From a virus: a stretch of 64,000 nucleotides of DNA. The notes under the pieces are model-generated. The model did no database searches and was not told where the DNA came from. It was given only the letters and a program-made list of their open reading frames with translations. Location: the IMG/VR virus record IMGVR_UViG_3300026457_000013, positions 18,253 through 82,252 of that record; one strand, given 5' to 3'. The position numbers and the translations under genes are program-made. Shown piece by piece: positions 1-5,787 of the stretch (position 1 is the stretch's first letter; the number at the start of each line of letters is the position of its first letter).

Positions 1-62
1 GGATGATCTGTGAGTATGATGGTATCGAGTGGATAGCAGAAACGCACAGGACTTGGCGATGA
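1..62 (+). CDS. 3' end of a truncated upstream gene
   Basis: An open frame runs in from the window edge and stops at TGA 60-62; its last residues read EYDGIEWIAETHRTWR. The stop overlaps the ATG at 59 of the next gene in an ATGA arrangement, typical of translationally coupled phage genes. That overlap is the main reason to believe the frame and to place the next start at 59. Too little is visible to assign a family. Confidence 0.5.
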   Translation, partial: MICEYDGIEWIAETHRTWR

Positions 63-280
63 CACCTAACATAGTCAAGCAAGTATTAGAATTATATAGC
101 CAAGATATTGCTAAGGTTACTAAACTAACCAACAGTGATATTTTGGCTACAAGTGTTTTTAAGCTGCGAGATTATGAACTTGCCACGCTACTTCAAATGA
201 TATATAATAAAGGTATGACTGACACCTTAGACAGTTTAGAAAGTGACGTAGAAGATATAGGTAGAAGTCAGTACGATTAA
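59..280 (+). CDS. small hypothetical protein (73 aa)
   Basis: The frame is open from a GTG at 29, but I chose ATG 59 because it forms an ATGA overlap with the preceding frame. The product is predicted helical and acidic at its C-terminus (LDSLESDVEDIG), with no motif I recognise. It lies 11 bases before the metallophosphoesterase gene and reads as the same transcription unit. Confidence 0.6.
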   Translation: MTPNIVKQVLELYSQDIAKVTKLTNSDILATSVFKLRDYELATLLQMIYNKGMTDTLDSLESDVEDIGRSQYD

Positions 281-291
281 AGGAGAATAAC

Positions 292-855
292 ATGGCCAAT
301 TGTTGGCTTATCAGTGACATGCATTTTGGTCATGCTAATATTATAAAATTTACCAGGCACGACGGCACTTGGCTGCGTCCCTTTAGTAGTGTTGAAGAGA
401 TGGACGAATACATGATCGACAACTGGAACAGTGTTGTCAATAGTAAAGACCGTGTATACATGCTAGGTGATGTAGTTATCAATCGTAAAAACCTACATGT
501 GTTGGGCAGACTTAGCGGACGTAAGGTGTTGATCAAAGGCAATCACGATATTTTTCCTGCTGAAGAATACCTCAATTACGTAGATGATGTTCGTGGTTAT
601 CATGTACTTGACGGTATGCTGTTGAGTCATATACCAGTACATCCAGATAGCCTACAGCGATTTGGCTGTAATATTCACGGACACCTACACTATCGTGAGG
701 TTGTACTAGCAGGTGATAAAGTTGACCCTAGATATTTTAACGTAAGTGTAGAACGTGTTGACTATACTCCAATCAGCTTTGAAGAATGTAAGCGTATAAT
801 TAAATTTCGTGGTGGTCATGTAGGCTTCCACGAACACGGTGAAAGGGCAATGTAG
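292..855 (+). CDS. calcineurin-like metallophosphoesterase
   Basis: 187 aa. The metal-binding motif series of calcineurin-like phosphoesterases is visible in order: DMHFGH (residues 9-14), GDV (about 59-61), GNHD (about 82-85), SHIP (about 111-114) and GHLH (about 124-127). Such enzymes use a dinuclear metal centre to hydrolyse phosphomono- or phosphodiesters; phage copies are usually of unknown substrate (nucleotides, RNA or DNA ends). The start is fixed by a strong AAAGGAG Shine-Dalgarno 9 bases upstream. The stop overlaps the next GTG start (TAGTG), implying coupling. Family call is firm, substrate is not inferable. Confidence 0.9.
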   Translation: MANCWLISDMHFGHANIIKFTRHDGTWLRPFSSVEEMDEYMIDNWNSVVNSKDRVYMLGDVVINRKNLHVLGRLSGRKVLIKGNHDIFPAEEYLNYVDDVRGYHVLDGMLLSHIPVHPDSLQRFGCNIHGHLHYREVVLAGDKVDPRYFNVSVERVDYTPISFEECKRIIKFRGGHVGFHEHGERAM

Positions 856-1124
856 TGGCATATTATATCAGAGACGGTGAATTAGTACCTGTAGCTATTC
901 CATTAAATCAACGTGTTAAGATTGGCAAGTACTACGAACCACCACAACTAAGCTATCTTAGCAATGACCAGCTGTGGATACAAGATGTTTATGTGTTCAA
1001 GCAAATTCCCTGGTATATGATTAAAAATCGCTATGAACGTTACCTACTATACGCTACCTTATACGGTGCTATAGTAGTAATGCTAACCATGATTGGCCGA
1101 TATTGGCTAGGAGCACCCAATTGA
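855..1124 (+). CDS. single-TM hypothetical protein (89 aa)
   Basis: Starts at GTG 855, overlapping the previous stop (TAGTG). An N-terminal soluble part of about 60 residues is followed by one hydrophobic segment near the C-terminus (YATLYGAIVVMLTMIG), so it is probably a membrane-anchored protein with most of its mass on one side. No family recognised. Its stop overlaps the TTG start of the next gene (TTGA). Confidence 0.7.
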   Translation: MAYYIRDGELVPVAIPLNQRVKIGKYYEPPQLSYLSNDQLWIQDVYVFKQIPWYMIKNRYERYLLYATLYGAIVVMLTMIGRYWLGAPN

Positions 1125-1321
1125 ACAAACAATTAGTAGAAACTTATCGTCGCCGGAGTTTTGCTAGGTTTATGAAGAATGAAACCAACTATGAACTCCT
1201 AGTGCAACTTGTAGTTGAAGATTGCCTGGCAATTATAGAAGCTAATAAGTCACCTAATAAAGTGGCAATGACCAATAAGATTAAACAACACTTTGGAATC
1301 AGTCATGGAACAGAAGTATGA
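1121..1321 (+). CDS. small hypothetical protein (66 aa)
   Basis: The frame is open from 1103, but I place the start at TTG 1121: an AGGAG at 1109-1113 lies 7 bases upstream and the TTG overlaps the previous TGA. The product is basic and helical near its N-terminus (ETYRRRSFARFMKNE), with no motif I can name. It overlaps the following ribbon-helix-helix gene by 17 bases. Confidence 0.6.
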   Translation: MNKQLVETYRRRSFARFMKNETNYELLVQLVVEDCLAIIEANKSPNKVAMTNKIKQHFGISHGTEV

Positions 1322-1469
1322 AACTATCGAGGTTGAGTTAACTGACGAAGAATTTTTACAAATAGCAAAACTTGCACACGATCTAGACGTTACCTTTAAC
1401 AAAATGGTAGAGCGTATTCTGTGGGATGAAATTAATAAACAAGGCGATCTTTTTAGTGGAGATGCGTAG
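1305..1469 (+). CDS. ribbon-helix-helix-like DNA-binding protein (54 aa)
   Basis: ATG 1305 to TAG 1467-1469. The sequence has the Arc/MetJ-type layout: a short beta strand (TIEVELTDEEF) followed by two helices (LQIAKLAHDLDVTFNKMVER, then ILWDEINKQ). Ribbon-helix-helix proteins bind operators as dimers through the N-terminal strand, and small phage copies often act as local repressors. It overlaps both neighbours (17 bases upstream, TAGTG downstream), so it is embedded in the operon. Fold assignment is by pattern only; the target is unknown. Confidence 0.65.
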   Translation: MEQKYETIEVELTDEEFLQIAKLAHDLDVTFNKMVERILWDEINKQGDLFSGDA

Positions 1470-1777
1470 TGGATCAAGAGATTATTGACGCAATTAACAG
1501 TGCTCTTAAACCAAATCAACAACCACAAACACCCACAAAATTGTCGCCAAGATTTAAGGCACTGGCTAGGGAATGTGGCTTTGTATTTTGGAATAGTGAA
1601 CCACACGGCCCTGGGCCTGGACATATTGACTGGAGCTGTGATTATACTAGTGAGTTTGAACACTATAGCCGTGAACTTGTAATCTGGACTTGTGAACTAA
1701 TGCGGCAGGAGATTGTACGCGACTACTTGTTTAGATCAAGTGAAAATACATATAAGCACCTAGTAGTTCAAGATTAA
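1469..1777 (+). CDS. hypothetical protein (102 aa)
   Basis: GTG start at 1469 overlapping the preceding TAG. The product has a proline/glutamine-rich N-terminus, a central segment with aromatic residues and a GPGPGHIDW motif, and a helical C-terminus (RELVIWTCELMRQEIVRDYL). I do not recognise the family. It is the last gene before the first non-coding transcript, whose promoter begins about 10 bases after its stop. Confidence 0.65.
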   Translation: MDQEIIDAINSALKPNQQPQTPTKLSPRFKALARECGFVFWNSEPHGPGPGHIDWSCDYTSEFEHYSRELVIWTCELMRQEIVRDYLFRSSENTYKHLVVQD

Positions 1778-1787
1778 AAATTTTATC

Positions 1788-1817
1788 TTGAACTTGTAGC
1801 CCAAACCTTGCTATAAT
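1788..1817 (+). promoter_or_regulatory. promoter of ncRNA 1 (class 1 type)
   Basis: TTGAAC at 1788-1793, 18-base spacer, TATAAT at 1812-1817, followed by ATTATTATAG. The AT-rich run upstream and the ATATTATT after the -10 are shared with promoters at 3410, 3674, 4129 and 5499. Confidence 0.7.
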
Positions 1818-1822
1818 ATTAT

Positions 1823-2515
1823 TATAGTCAGTGAGGAAAGTAAAGCCTGACAAGGCCCACAGCTTTAAATGACATTTTGCCACGCTTAGTAAATATTTTA
1901 TCTTATACAAAATGTGCATTGTAGCGACCACTGACTGTACTTGGCAGTATCCTAATGGCTAATAATCTACAGGAGAAATCAACGATAAAAAATCTTAGTT
2001 GCTTCCAACAACTAAGCGCGATATAGCCAGCGTTAGGGGCTTTAGGTTAGTTGCCAAACCTCCCACTGGGCAGACATCCAGGTTTAGGGTAAAACGGTAA
2101 CGGAGTCTACCTTACTCCGACTAAGGTATGGACAGAGTAACAGCTCAAGCTAGGGCCATGTGGAAGTGGTGGCTAGCCAAATCCTCTGATGATTCATTGC
2201 GATATGATGAAACCCTAAACCCACAAGGTTGACGCTGTGGCCTTCAATTGCCGCACCTGCCGCGGTTTAGGGTAAGGATAATAAGGCCCGATAAGCTTGC
2301 TGTCACATTCCCTAGTGGCTAGCGGCCAATGTCGAGGCGGGTGAGAGTCCCGTCAACTAAAATATGTGAGTGATGGTGGACTACGCATAAGGTTATTTGA
2401 GACCTGCGGACTGTCGTCCAATAGTAACAAGACAATATGATCCAGTTTAGGGACTGGTATCATATTCAAGCACACTGGTCGCCTCGTCAAGTGTGTTTGA
2501 ATATGATTTTTCTTT
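1823..2515 (+). ncRNA. candidate large structured non-coding RNA 1 (~0.69 kb)
   Basis: The interval from the promoter at 1788 to the long terminator hairpin ending near 2515 holds no convincing ORF and many local helices: CTTAGTTG 1994-2001 with CAACTAAG 2009-2016, CGGAGT 2101-2106 with ACTCCG 2114-2119, a CGGG-TGAGAGT-CCCG stem near 2338-2353, and CCAGT/ACTGG 2442-2457 closing a TTAGGG loop. It carries TTTAGGGT at 2083 and 2266 and ACCCTAAA at 2212. Promoter, structure and terminator together support a stand-alone RNA. Size and phage setting recall the ornate large RNA classes GOLLD and ROOL, but membership is a guess without a covariance search. Confidence 0.6.
2459..2515 (+). terminator. 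long-stem terminator of ncRNA 1
   Basis: An 18-base arm at 2459-2476 pairs with 2490-2507 (one G-T wobble), loop GGTCGCCTCGTCA, followed by TTTTCTTT. The length and perfection of the stem mark the 3' end of the upstream RNA. Confidence 0.8.
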
Positions 2516-2539
2516 GGCAGCCACTTGGCTGCCGTTTTT
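2516..2539 (+). terminator. second intrinsic terminator (GGCAGCC hairpin)
   Basis: GGCAGCC-ACTT-GGCTGCC followed by GTTTTTG, directly after the first terminator. Two terminators in series insulate the RNA from the gene starting at 2553. It also explains why an upstream GTG in frame with that gene is not its start. Confidence 0.75.
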
Positions 2540-2552
2540 GTCTGGAGAACAA

Positions 2553-2795
2553 ATGTATACATGTAAAGTTGTTAACAGCTTAACTAGTGCCGTTGTTGAT
2601 GAGTTTGAGGTTGACTATCTTTACGAAGCTAGACTAAAGTTTAGCAGGTGGCATGCAGATGCAGACCCAACACAATACGATTGTCACGTCTACGACGAGT
2701 TTGGCGATGCCATAGACTTTACCAGCGATATTGATAGTAGTGTGTACGAGCCTAGTGAGTACGATGAGTGGATGAGTTATGACCCAGATTGTTAA
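2553..2795 (+). CDS. acidic hypothetical protein (80 aa)
   Basis: The frame opens inside the terminator at 2493, but ATG 2553 with GGAG at 2543-2546 is the plausible start. The product is strongly acidic, especially the second half (DEFGDAIDFTSDIDSS), with many Asp/Glu/Tyr and no recognised fold. Acidic small early phage proteins are sometimes DNA mimics or enzyme inhibitors, but nothing here shows that directly. It overlaps the next gene by 17 bases. Confidence 0.65.
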   Translation: MYTCKVVNSLTSAVVDEFEVDYLYEARLKFSRWHADADPTQYDCHVYDEFGDAIDFTSDIDSSVYEPSEYDEWMSYDPDC

Positions 2796-3033
2796 ACTTG
2801 CCAAAGAGCACGGTGCTACACACAAGGCAAACCTAGGTGTTTATCAGTTCTATGAATATGAATGGGTCAACTATAATAATGCCCTAGTTGAAGTAGCGCT
2901 AGAGGCATTACAAGACTTACGCGGATATTCGGGCGTTGGCGCCGACGGCAATCCACTGTGCACCCACAGTTGGAACAGTGCACTGCTTGCAGCTGAACAG
3001 CTTATCAAGGAGCGCATCCTTGGCACTGTATAA
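2779..3033 (+). CDS. hypothetical protein (84 aa)
   Basis: ATG 2779 lies inside the preceding gene in another frame; the remaining sequence is an open helical protein (ALVEVALEALQDLRG, ALLAAEQLIKERI) with no named motif. Overlaps on both sides indicate translational coupling within one operon. Confidence 0.6.
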   Translation: MTQIVKLAKEHGATHKANLGVYQFYEYEWVNYNNALVEVALEALQDLRGYSGVGADGNPLCTHSWNSALLAAEQLIKERILGTV

Positions 3034-3304
3034 ACACTTATGCCCAGACTGGGACTTCCTAGAAATAGACGATGAGTGTGAGGAGTTTAATACTTGTACA
3101 TGCAAGATAGATAGTAGTGGTCAAACAGCTAAATTTACCGCTGGCACTAAAGTACTAGTACTGCCAAATCAAATGCAGGCTACTGTTATCAAACAGCACC
3201 TAAGCTATGACGGGCCTGAGAGTTTTTGGGGCAATGTACTAGTAGAGTATAACGATGGTATTCGTGGTACTTGCAATAATTGGCAACTAAAATACATAGA
3301 GTAA
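3020..3304 (+). CDS. hypothetical protein (94 aa), TTG start
   Basis: The frame is open from 2936, but AAGGAG at 3008-3013 sits 6 bases before TTG 3020, which also overlaps the previous stop, so I use 3020. The product starts MALYKHLCPDWDFLEID and has an acidic, cysteine-containing N-terminal stretch (DDECEEFNTCTC) before a beta-rich C-terminal half (GTKVLVLP, GNVLVEYNDG) resembling a small SH3-like barrel. Function unknown. Confidence 0.6.
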   Translation: MALYKHLCPDWDFLEIDDECEEFNTCTCKIDSSGQTAKFTAGTKVLVLPNQMQATVIKQHLSYDGPESFWGNVLVEYNDGIRGTCNNWQLKYIE

Positions 3305-3307
3305 AAC

Positions 3308-3394
3308 ATGGATCATGACAACCACGGCTACAAGCGCACTATAATTTTTGTGTTACTGTTACTCTCACTCGTATTAGCCATGTTATTCGGCTAA
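3308..3394 (+). CDS. 28-aa single-TM micropeptide
   Basis: ATG 3308 to TAA 3392-3394. A charged N-terminus (DHDNHGYKR) is followed by one hydrophobic helix (TIIFVLLLLSLVLAMLFG). No strong Shine-Dalgarno is visible and the start is 3 bases after the previous stop, so translation would rely on coupling. Small one-TM peptides are frequent in phage early regions, but this is supported only by its sequence character and position. Confidence 0.4.
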   Translation: MDHDNHGYKRTIIFVLLLLSLVLAMLFG

Positions 3395-3409
3395 ACGGAA
3401 AATATTCTC

Positions 3410-3438
3410 TTGAAGTGCCGGCCTAACCAGTGTATAAT
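3410..3438 (+). promoter_or_regulatory. promoter (class 1 type) for the gene at 3463
   Basis: TTGAAG 3410-3415, 17-base spacer, TATAAT 3433-3438 within GTATAATATTTAT; the upstream AATATTC matches the other class 1 promoters. It drives 3463-3663 after a short leader containing GAGGAG. Confidence 0.75.
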
Positions 3439-3462
3439 ATTTATATAATGTGAGGAGCGACA

Positions 3463-3663
3463 ATGACTATTGAAGTGTATACACGTAAGGCTAAATTTGC
3501 CGAACTTAGTGCATATTGCCTTCACGCTAGTGATGGTGATTTTATGGAGGTATGTGAGTGGAGTAATGGTGAAGGGTTTGATGTTACCATCAACAACCGT
3601 ACCCTGCAGTTCACATATGGCCAGTGGGACTGTTTACGAGTTTTGGTAAATTATAAAGACTAG
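3463..3663 (+). CDS. small hypothetical protein (66 aa)
   Basis: ATG 3463 with GAGGAG at 3452-3457. The product is a compact mixed alpha/beta protein (KAKFAELSAYCLHA, GEGFDVTINNRTLQFTYGQ) with its own promoter and a class 1 promoter again just downstream, so it is probably expressed monocistronically and abundantly. Family not recognised. Confidence 0.65.
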   Translation: MTIEVYTRKAKFAELSAYCLHASDGDFMEVCEWSNGEGFDVTINNRTLQFTYGQWDCLRVLVNYKD

Positions 3664-3673
3664 AAATATTCAC

Positions 3674-3702
3674 TTGATTTGTTGGTCAGAAGTCTGTATA
3701 AT
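3674..3702 (+). promoter_or_regulatory. promoter (class 1 type) for the gene at 3825
   Basis: TTGATT 3674-3679, 17-base spacer, TATAAT 3697-3702 followed by ATTATTTAT, preceded by AAATATTCAC as in the promoter at 4129. Confidence 0.75.
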
Positions 3703-3709
3703 ATTATTT

Positions 3710-3795
3710 ATCGGTTAGAGAACAATCGCCAGAGAGTACAACCAACTAATATTCGGGCTAAGCTATGACTTAGCAGCGGTACTCCCTCTAACCCT
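3710..3795 (+). promoter_or_regulatory. structured 5' leader of the gene at 3825
   Basis: Nested helices: GGTTAGAG 3713-3720 with CTCTAACC 3786-3793, GAGTAC 3734-3739 with GTACTC 3779-3784, and GCTAAG 3757-3762 with CTTAGC 3769-3774 closing a CTATGA loop. The fold sits between the promoter and the Shine-Dalgarno AAGGAG (about 3815). It could be a cis-regulatory element or just mRNA protection; it does not match a riboswitch class I recognise. Confidence 0.55.
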
Positions 3796-3824
3796 AGACA
3801 AATAGCAAATTACAAGGAGCACCT

Positions 3825-4118
3825 ATGCGATTCAAGTATACTGCAAAGAAGCCTAGCCGAGATCAGCTTGCTGGCATGAGTGCTAGCCAATTTAAGACCA
3901 TGTTAAAGCGTAAGGGTTTTAAGGTTGATCGTGACTTCTTTAAGATAGGTGCAATGGCTAAGCGTGGTAACAGACTGTATCGCTTTCGTTACTGGGCATA
4001 CCCTGATTTCTTTGTAGACATTAGCTGCCCTCTCGATGAATTTGATCGTTGGGCTAATAGTGTGGACAGTACCATTAACTTCTACAACTTCATCGAAACA
4101 CAAACACTAAAGCAGTAA
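3825..4118 (+). CDS. hypothetical basic protein (97 aa)
   Basis: ATG 3825 after an AAGGAG Shine-Dalgarno. The N-terminal half is rich in Lys/Arg (MRFKYTAKKPSRDQ, KTMLKRKGFKVDRDFF, AKRGNRLYRFRYW), the C-terminal half is acidic and aromatic. It may bind nucleic acid, but there is no named motif. It is expressed from its own class 1 promoter through a folded leader and is followed by the promoter of the longest non-coding RNA. Confidence 0.65.
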   Translation: MRFKYTAKKPSRDQLAGMSASQFKTMLKRKGFKVDRDFFKIGAMAKRGNRLYRFRYWAYPDFFVDISCPLDEFDRWANSVDSTINFYNFIETQTLKQ

Positions 4119-4128
4119 AAATATTCAC

Positions 4129-4157
4129 TTGAAGTTTATGTTCCCACAGTGTATAAT
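4129..4157 (+). promoter_or_regulatory. promoter of ncRNA 2 (class 1 type)
   Basis: TTGAAG 4129-4134, 17-base spacer, TATAAT 4152-4157 within GTATAATATTATTATT; AAAATATTCAC directly upstream. This is the most complete copy of the class 1 consensus. Confidence 0.8.
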
Positions 4158-4163
4158 ATTATT

Positions 4164-5230
4164 ATTGAGTGACAAGTTTAGGGCGAACCAGGGCCAACAT
4201 TAATCTGTTGGATAAGTTCTTAATCTGTGTTGAAAACACCCTTAACACAGACCCCACGAATGGCAGATGGTCGTTGTTAAATGTGGATACTAAAAATATC
4301 CGCTCCTGAAAGGTGCAAATCCTAAAAGTATAGTCGGGCGAGAAGGCCGGGCAATCCAAGGAGATCAACCAAGGGCTATATGCAGAGTGCCAGGTAAAAA
4401 CAACATTGACCAACCAACCTATTTGTATAATCACCGGCTTGATCCCATGCAACTGGTGGTTATACAAATGTGTTGAAATCTGTGGCCAACGTGCTTGCGT
4501 AGCTAACCTGCTGCGGAACGGACGCACATGGTGGAAGCTGCAACCACCCTAAAGGAACCAGCCCCCTAGTTTGTCAATAGTTATAGGGGTTAACCAAAAG
4601 ACCTGTTACCGTAGCATATACGTAGTTATGCGTTATCTAACACGAGAGTTAGAAACCAGTGGAGCCGATTCTGCGAAAGCATGGCGGCCACCCACTACAT
4701 GCCAGTAGCTCAAACGTGCTCAGAGCAAAGGTGTGCTAGAAATAAGCCCTCTAGCCTGGCCAACAATTCAAACACAGTGCAGAGTGAACATTAGCCTATA
4801 GCTAGCTGCCAGCAACTAAAAACAGTGCGTTGCTAAGGTTTGAAACCGATCCAGTTTAGGGTCGGGGTTTAGCAGTAACCTAAAACTGCTTGTGCCCTAA
4901 GGGGCCAATGCGCCAACAATAAATGGCAAGGCTATAACCACAGTGCCTGGTTAGTCGCGTTCTTATAATTGTTAATAGCCCTCAACGCAGGGTAATCTAG
5001 GTGCAAATCCTAGACGCGCTAGTTGCCCATCTTGGCTGGAACCCAAGACCTAAAGCAACTAAGAACAGCAAATGTTCGTGGCATCAACTACACCGACTTA
5101 CGACGACTCGCAATCGTCTAGAGTGTAGACAAAGATGAATGGTGGTCGTAGTAGCACTACATAAAAGTAATCCACCCCATTAAACCAAAAACAGCGCAGT
5201 TCAAAAGCCCGCCTTGTGCGGGCTTTTGTT
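4164..5230 (+). ncRNA. candidate giant structured non-coding RNA 2 (~1.07 kb)
   Basis: Bounded by a strong promoter (4129-4157) and an intrinsic terminator (5203-5230), with no plausible plus-strand ORF between. Local helices include a 17-bp stem 4421-4437/4453-4469 with wobble pairs, TCTAAC 4636-4641/GTTAGA 4648-4653, a TGC-GAAA-GCA tetraloop hairpin 4672-4681, and a T-arm-like hairpin at 4997-5013 inside a three-way-junction-like arrangement. The 14-mer AGGTGCAAATCCTA occurs twice (4311, 4999). It shares GATCCAGTTTAGGG (4848-4861) with ncRNA 1 (2439-2452). Length and ornate folding recall GOLLD/ROOL-type phage RNAs; that assignment is inference and unproven. Confidence 0.65.
5203..5230 (+). 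terminator. intrinsic terminator of ncRNA 2
   Basis: AAAAGCCCGC 5203-5212 pairs with GCGGGCTTTT 5218-5227 around a CTTGT loop, then GTTTAT. The same CTTGT-type loop recurs in the terminators at 6941 and 8514. Confidence 0.9.
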
Positions 5231-5250
5231 TATCTAAAAGGCTATAAAAC

Positions 5251-5463
5251 ATGTCTCAAGAATTAACCAACCAGCAACTAAAAGACCTTAACGACGATGT
5301 CCAAGAATTCATCGACAAGCTAAGGATACACTACAACGACGATACCCTAGCCATTGCAGCAGCACTAACGCAGTGGGGGCTAAGGCTTTACAAGAGTGAG
5401 CTGAGCACACCAGAATTCTACCAACTATTAGTCTACACAATTGAAACTAACCGCTTCCTCTGA
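5251..5463 (+). CDS. small hypothetical protein (70 aa)
   Basis: ATG 5251 lies 20 bases after the ncRNA 2 terminator; the upstream AAAAGG is a modest Shine-Dalgarno. The product is all-helical (DVQEFIDKLRIHYNDDTLAI, LRLYKSELSTPEFYQLL). The stop is part of a TTTAGGGTC-family 9-mer (GACCCTAAA at 5462). No separate promoter is evident, so it may depend on read-through of the terminator. Function unknown. Confidence 0.6.
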   Translation: MSQELTNQQLKDLNDDVQEFIDKLRIHYNDDTLAIAAALTQWGLRLYKSELSTPEFYQLLVYTIETNRFL

Positions 5464-5498
5464 CCCTAAACCTCAACAACCCTCACTAAAAAATTCAC

Positions 5499-5528
5499 TT
5501 GTTTTTGCTTATGCAAATGTGATATAAT
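5499..5528 (+). promoter_or_regulatory. promoter (class 1 type) of the leader RNA at 5535
   Basis: TTGTTT 5499-5504, 18-base spacer, TATAAT 5523-5528 followed by TTATTATAA; AAATTCAC directly upstream matches the class. The -35 box is weaker than in the other copies. Confidence 0.65.
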
Positions 5529-5534
5529 TTATTA

Positions 5535-5787
5535 TAAATTGAAAAAATTTAGAATTAGCAGCTGTACAGTGCAACTAGTACAAAACTCTGGGGGGTGTCC
5601 TGGCAAGGGGGGATCCAGGGGGCTTTGTGCTAGGTAGCTCGCAACCGGTACAAGGCTAGCTAATTCTAGAGATTTAGGGTCAAATCTCGAACCTTAAAAA
5701 GAGCAAATATAAAAATTAAAGCAAATTTTCCCACCCCCCAAAAGTGCTCCAGCCCTAGCAAAACCACAACTAACCAAACAAGCTAAA
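5535..5787 (+). ncRNA. structured leader / candidate ncRNA 3 upstream of 5788
   Basis: About 250 nt with no ORF. Clear pairings: AGAATTAGC 5551-5559 with GCTAATTCT 5659-5667; CTAGTACAAA 5575-5584 with TTTGTGCTAG 5624-5633; GAGATTT/AAATCTC 5669-5688 with the TTTAGGGTC motif in the loop region; and a 9-bp long-range match TGGGGGGTG 5589-5597 with CACCCCCCA 5732-5740. GAGCA 5701-5705 can pair with TGCTC 5745-5749. No T-run terminator lies before the ATG at 5788, and that gene lacks a good Shine-Dalgarno, so this reads as a cis-acting leader, though a processed RNA is possible. Confidence 0.55.

Noticed and set aside
4162-4527. Minus-strand 121-aa ORF inside ncRNA 2
   Set aside because: No Shine-Dalgarno or recognisable motif; it lies opposite stems of the candidate RNA and no other gene in the left block is on the minus strand.
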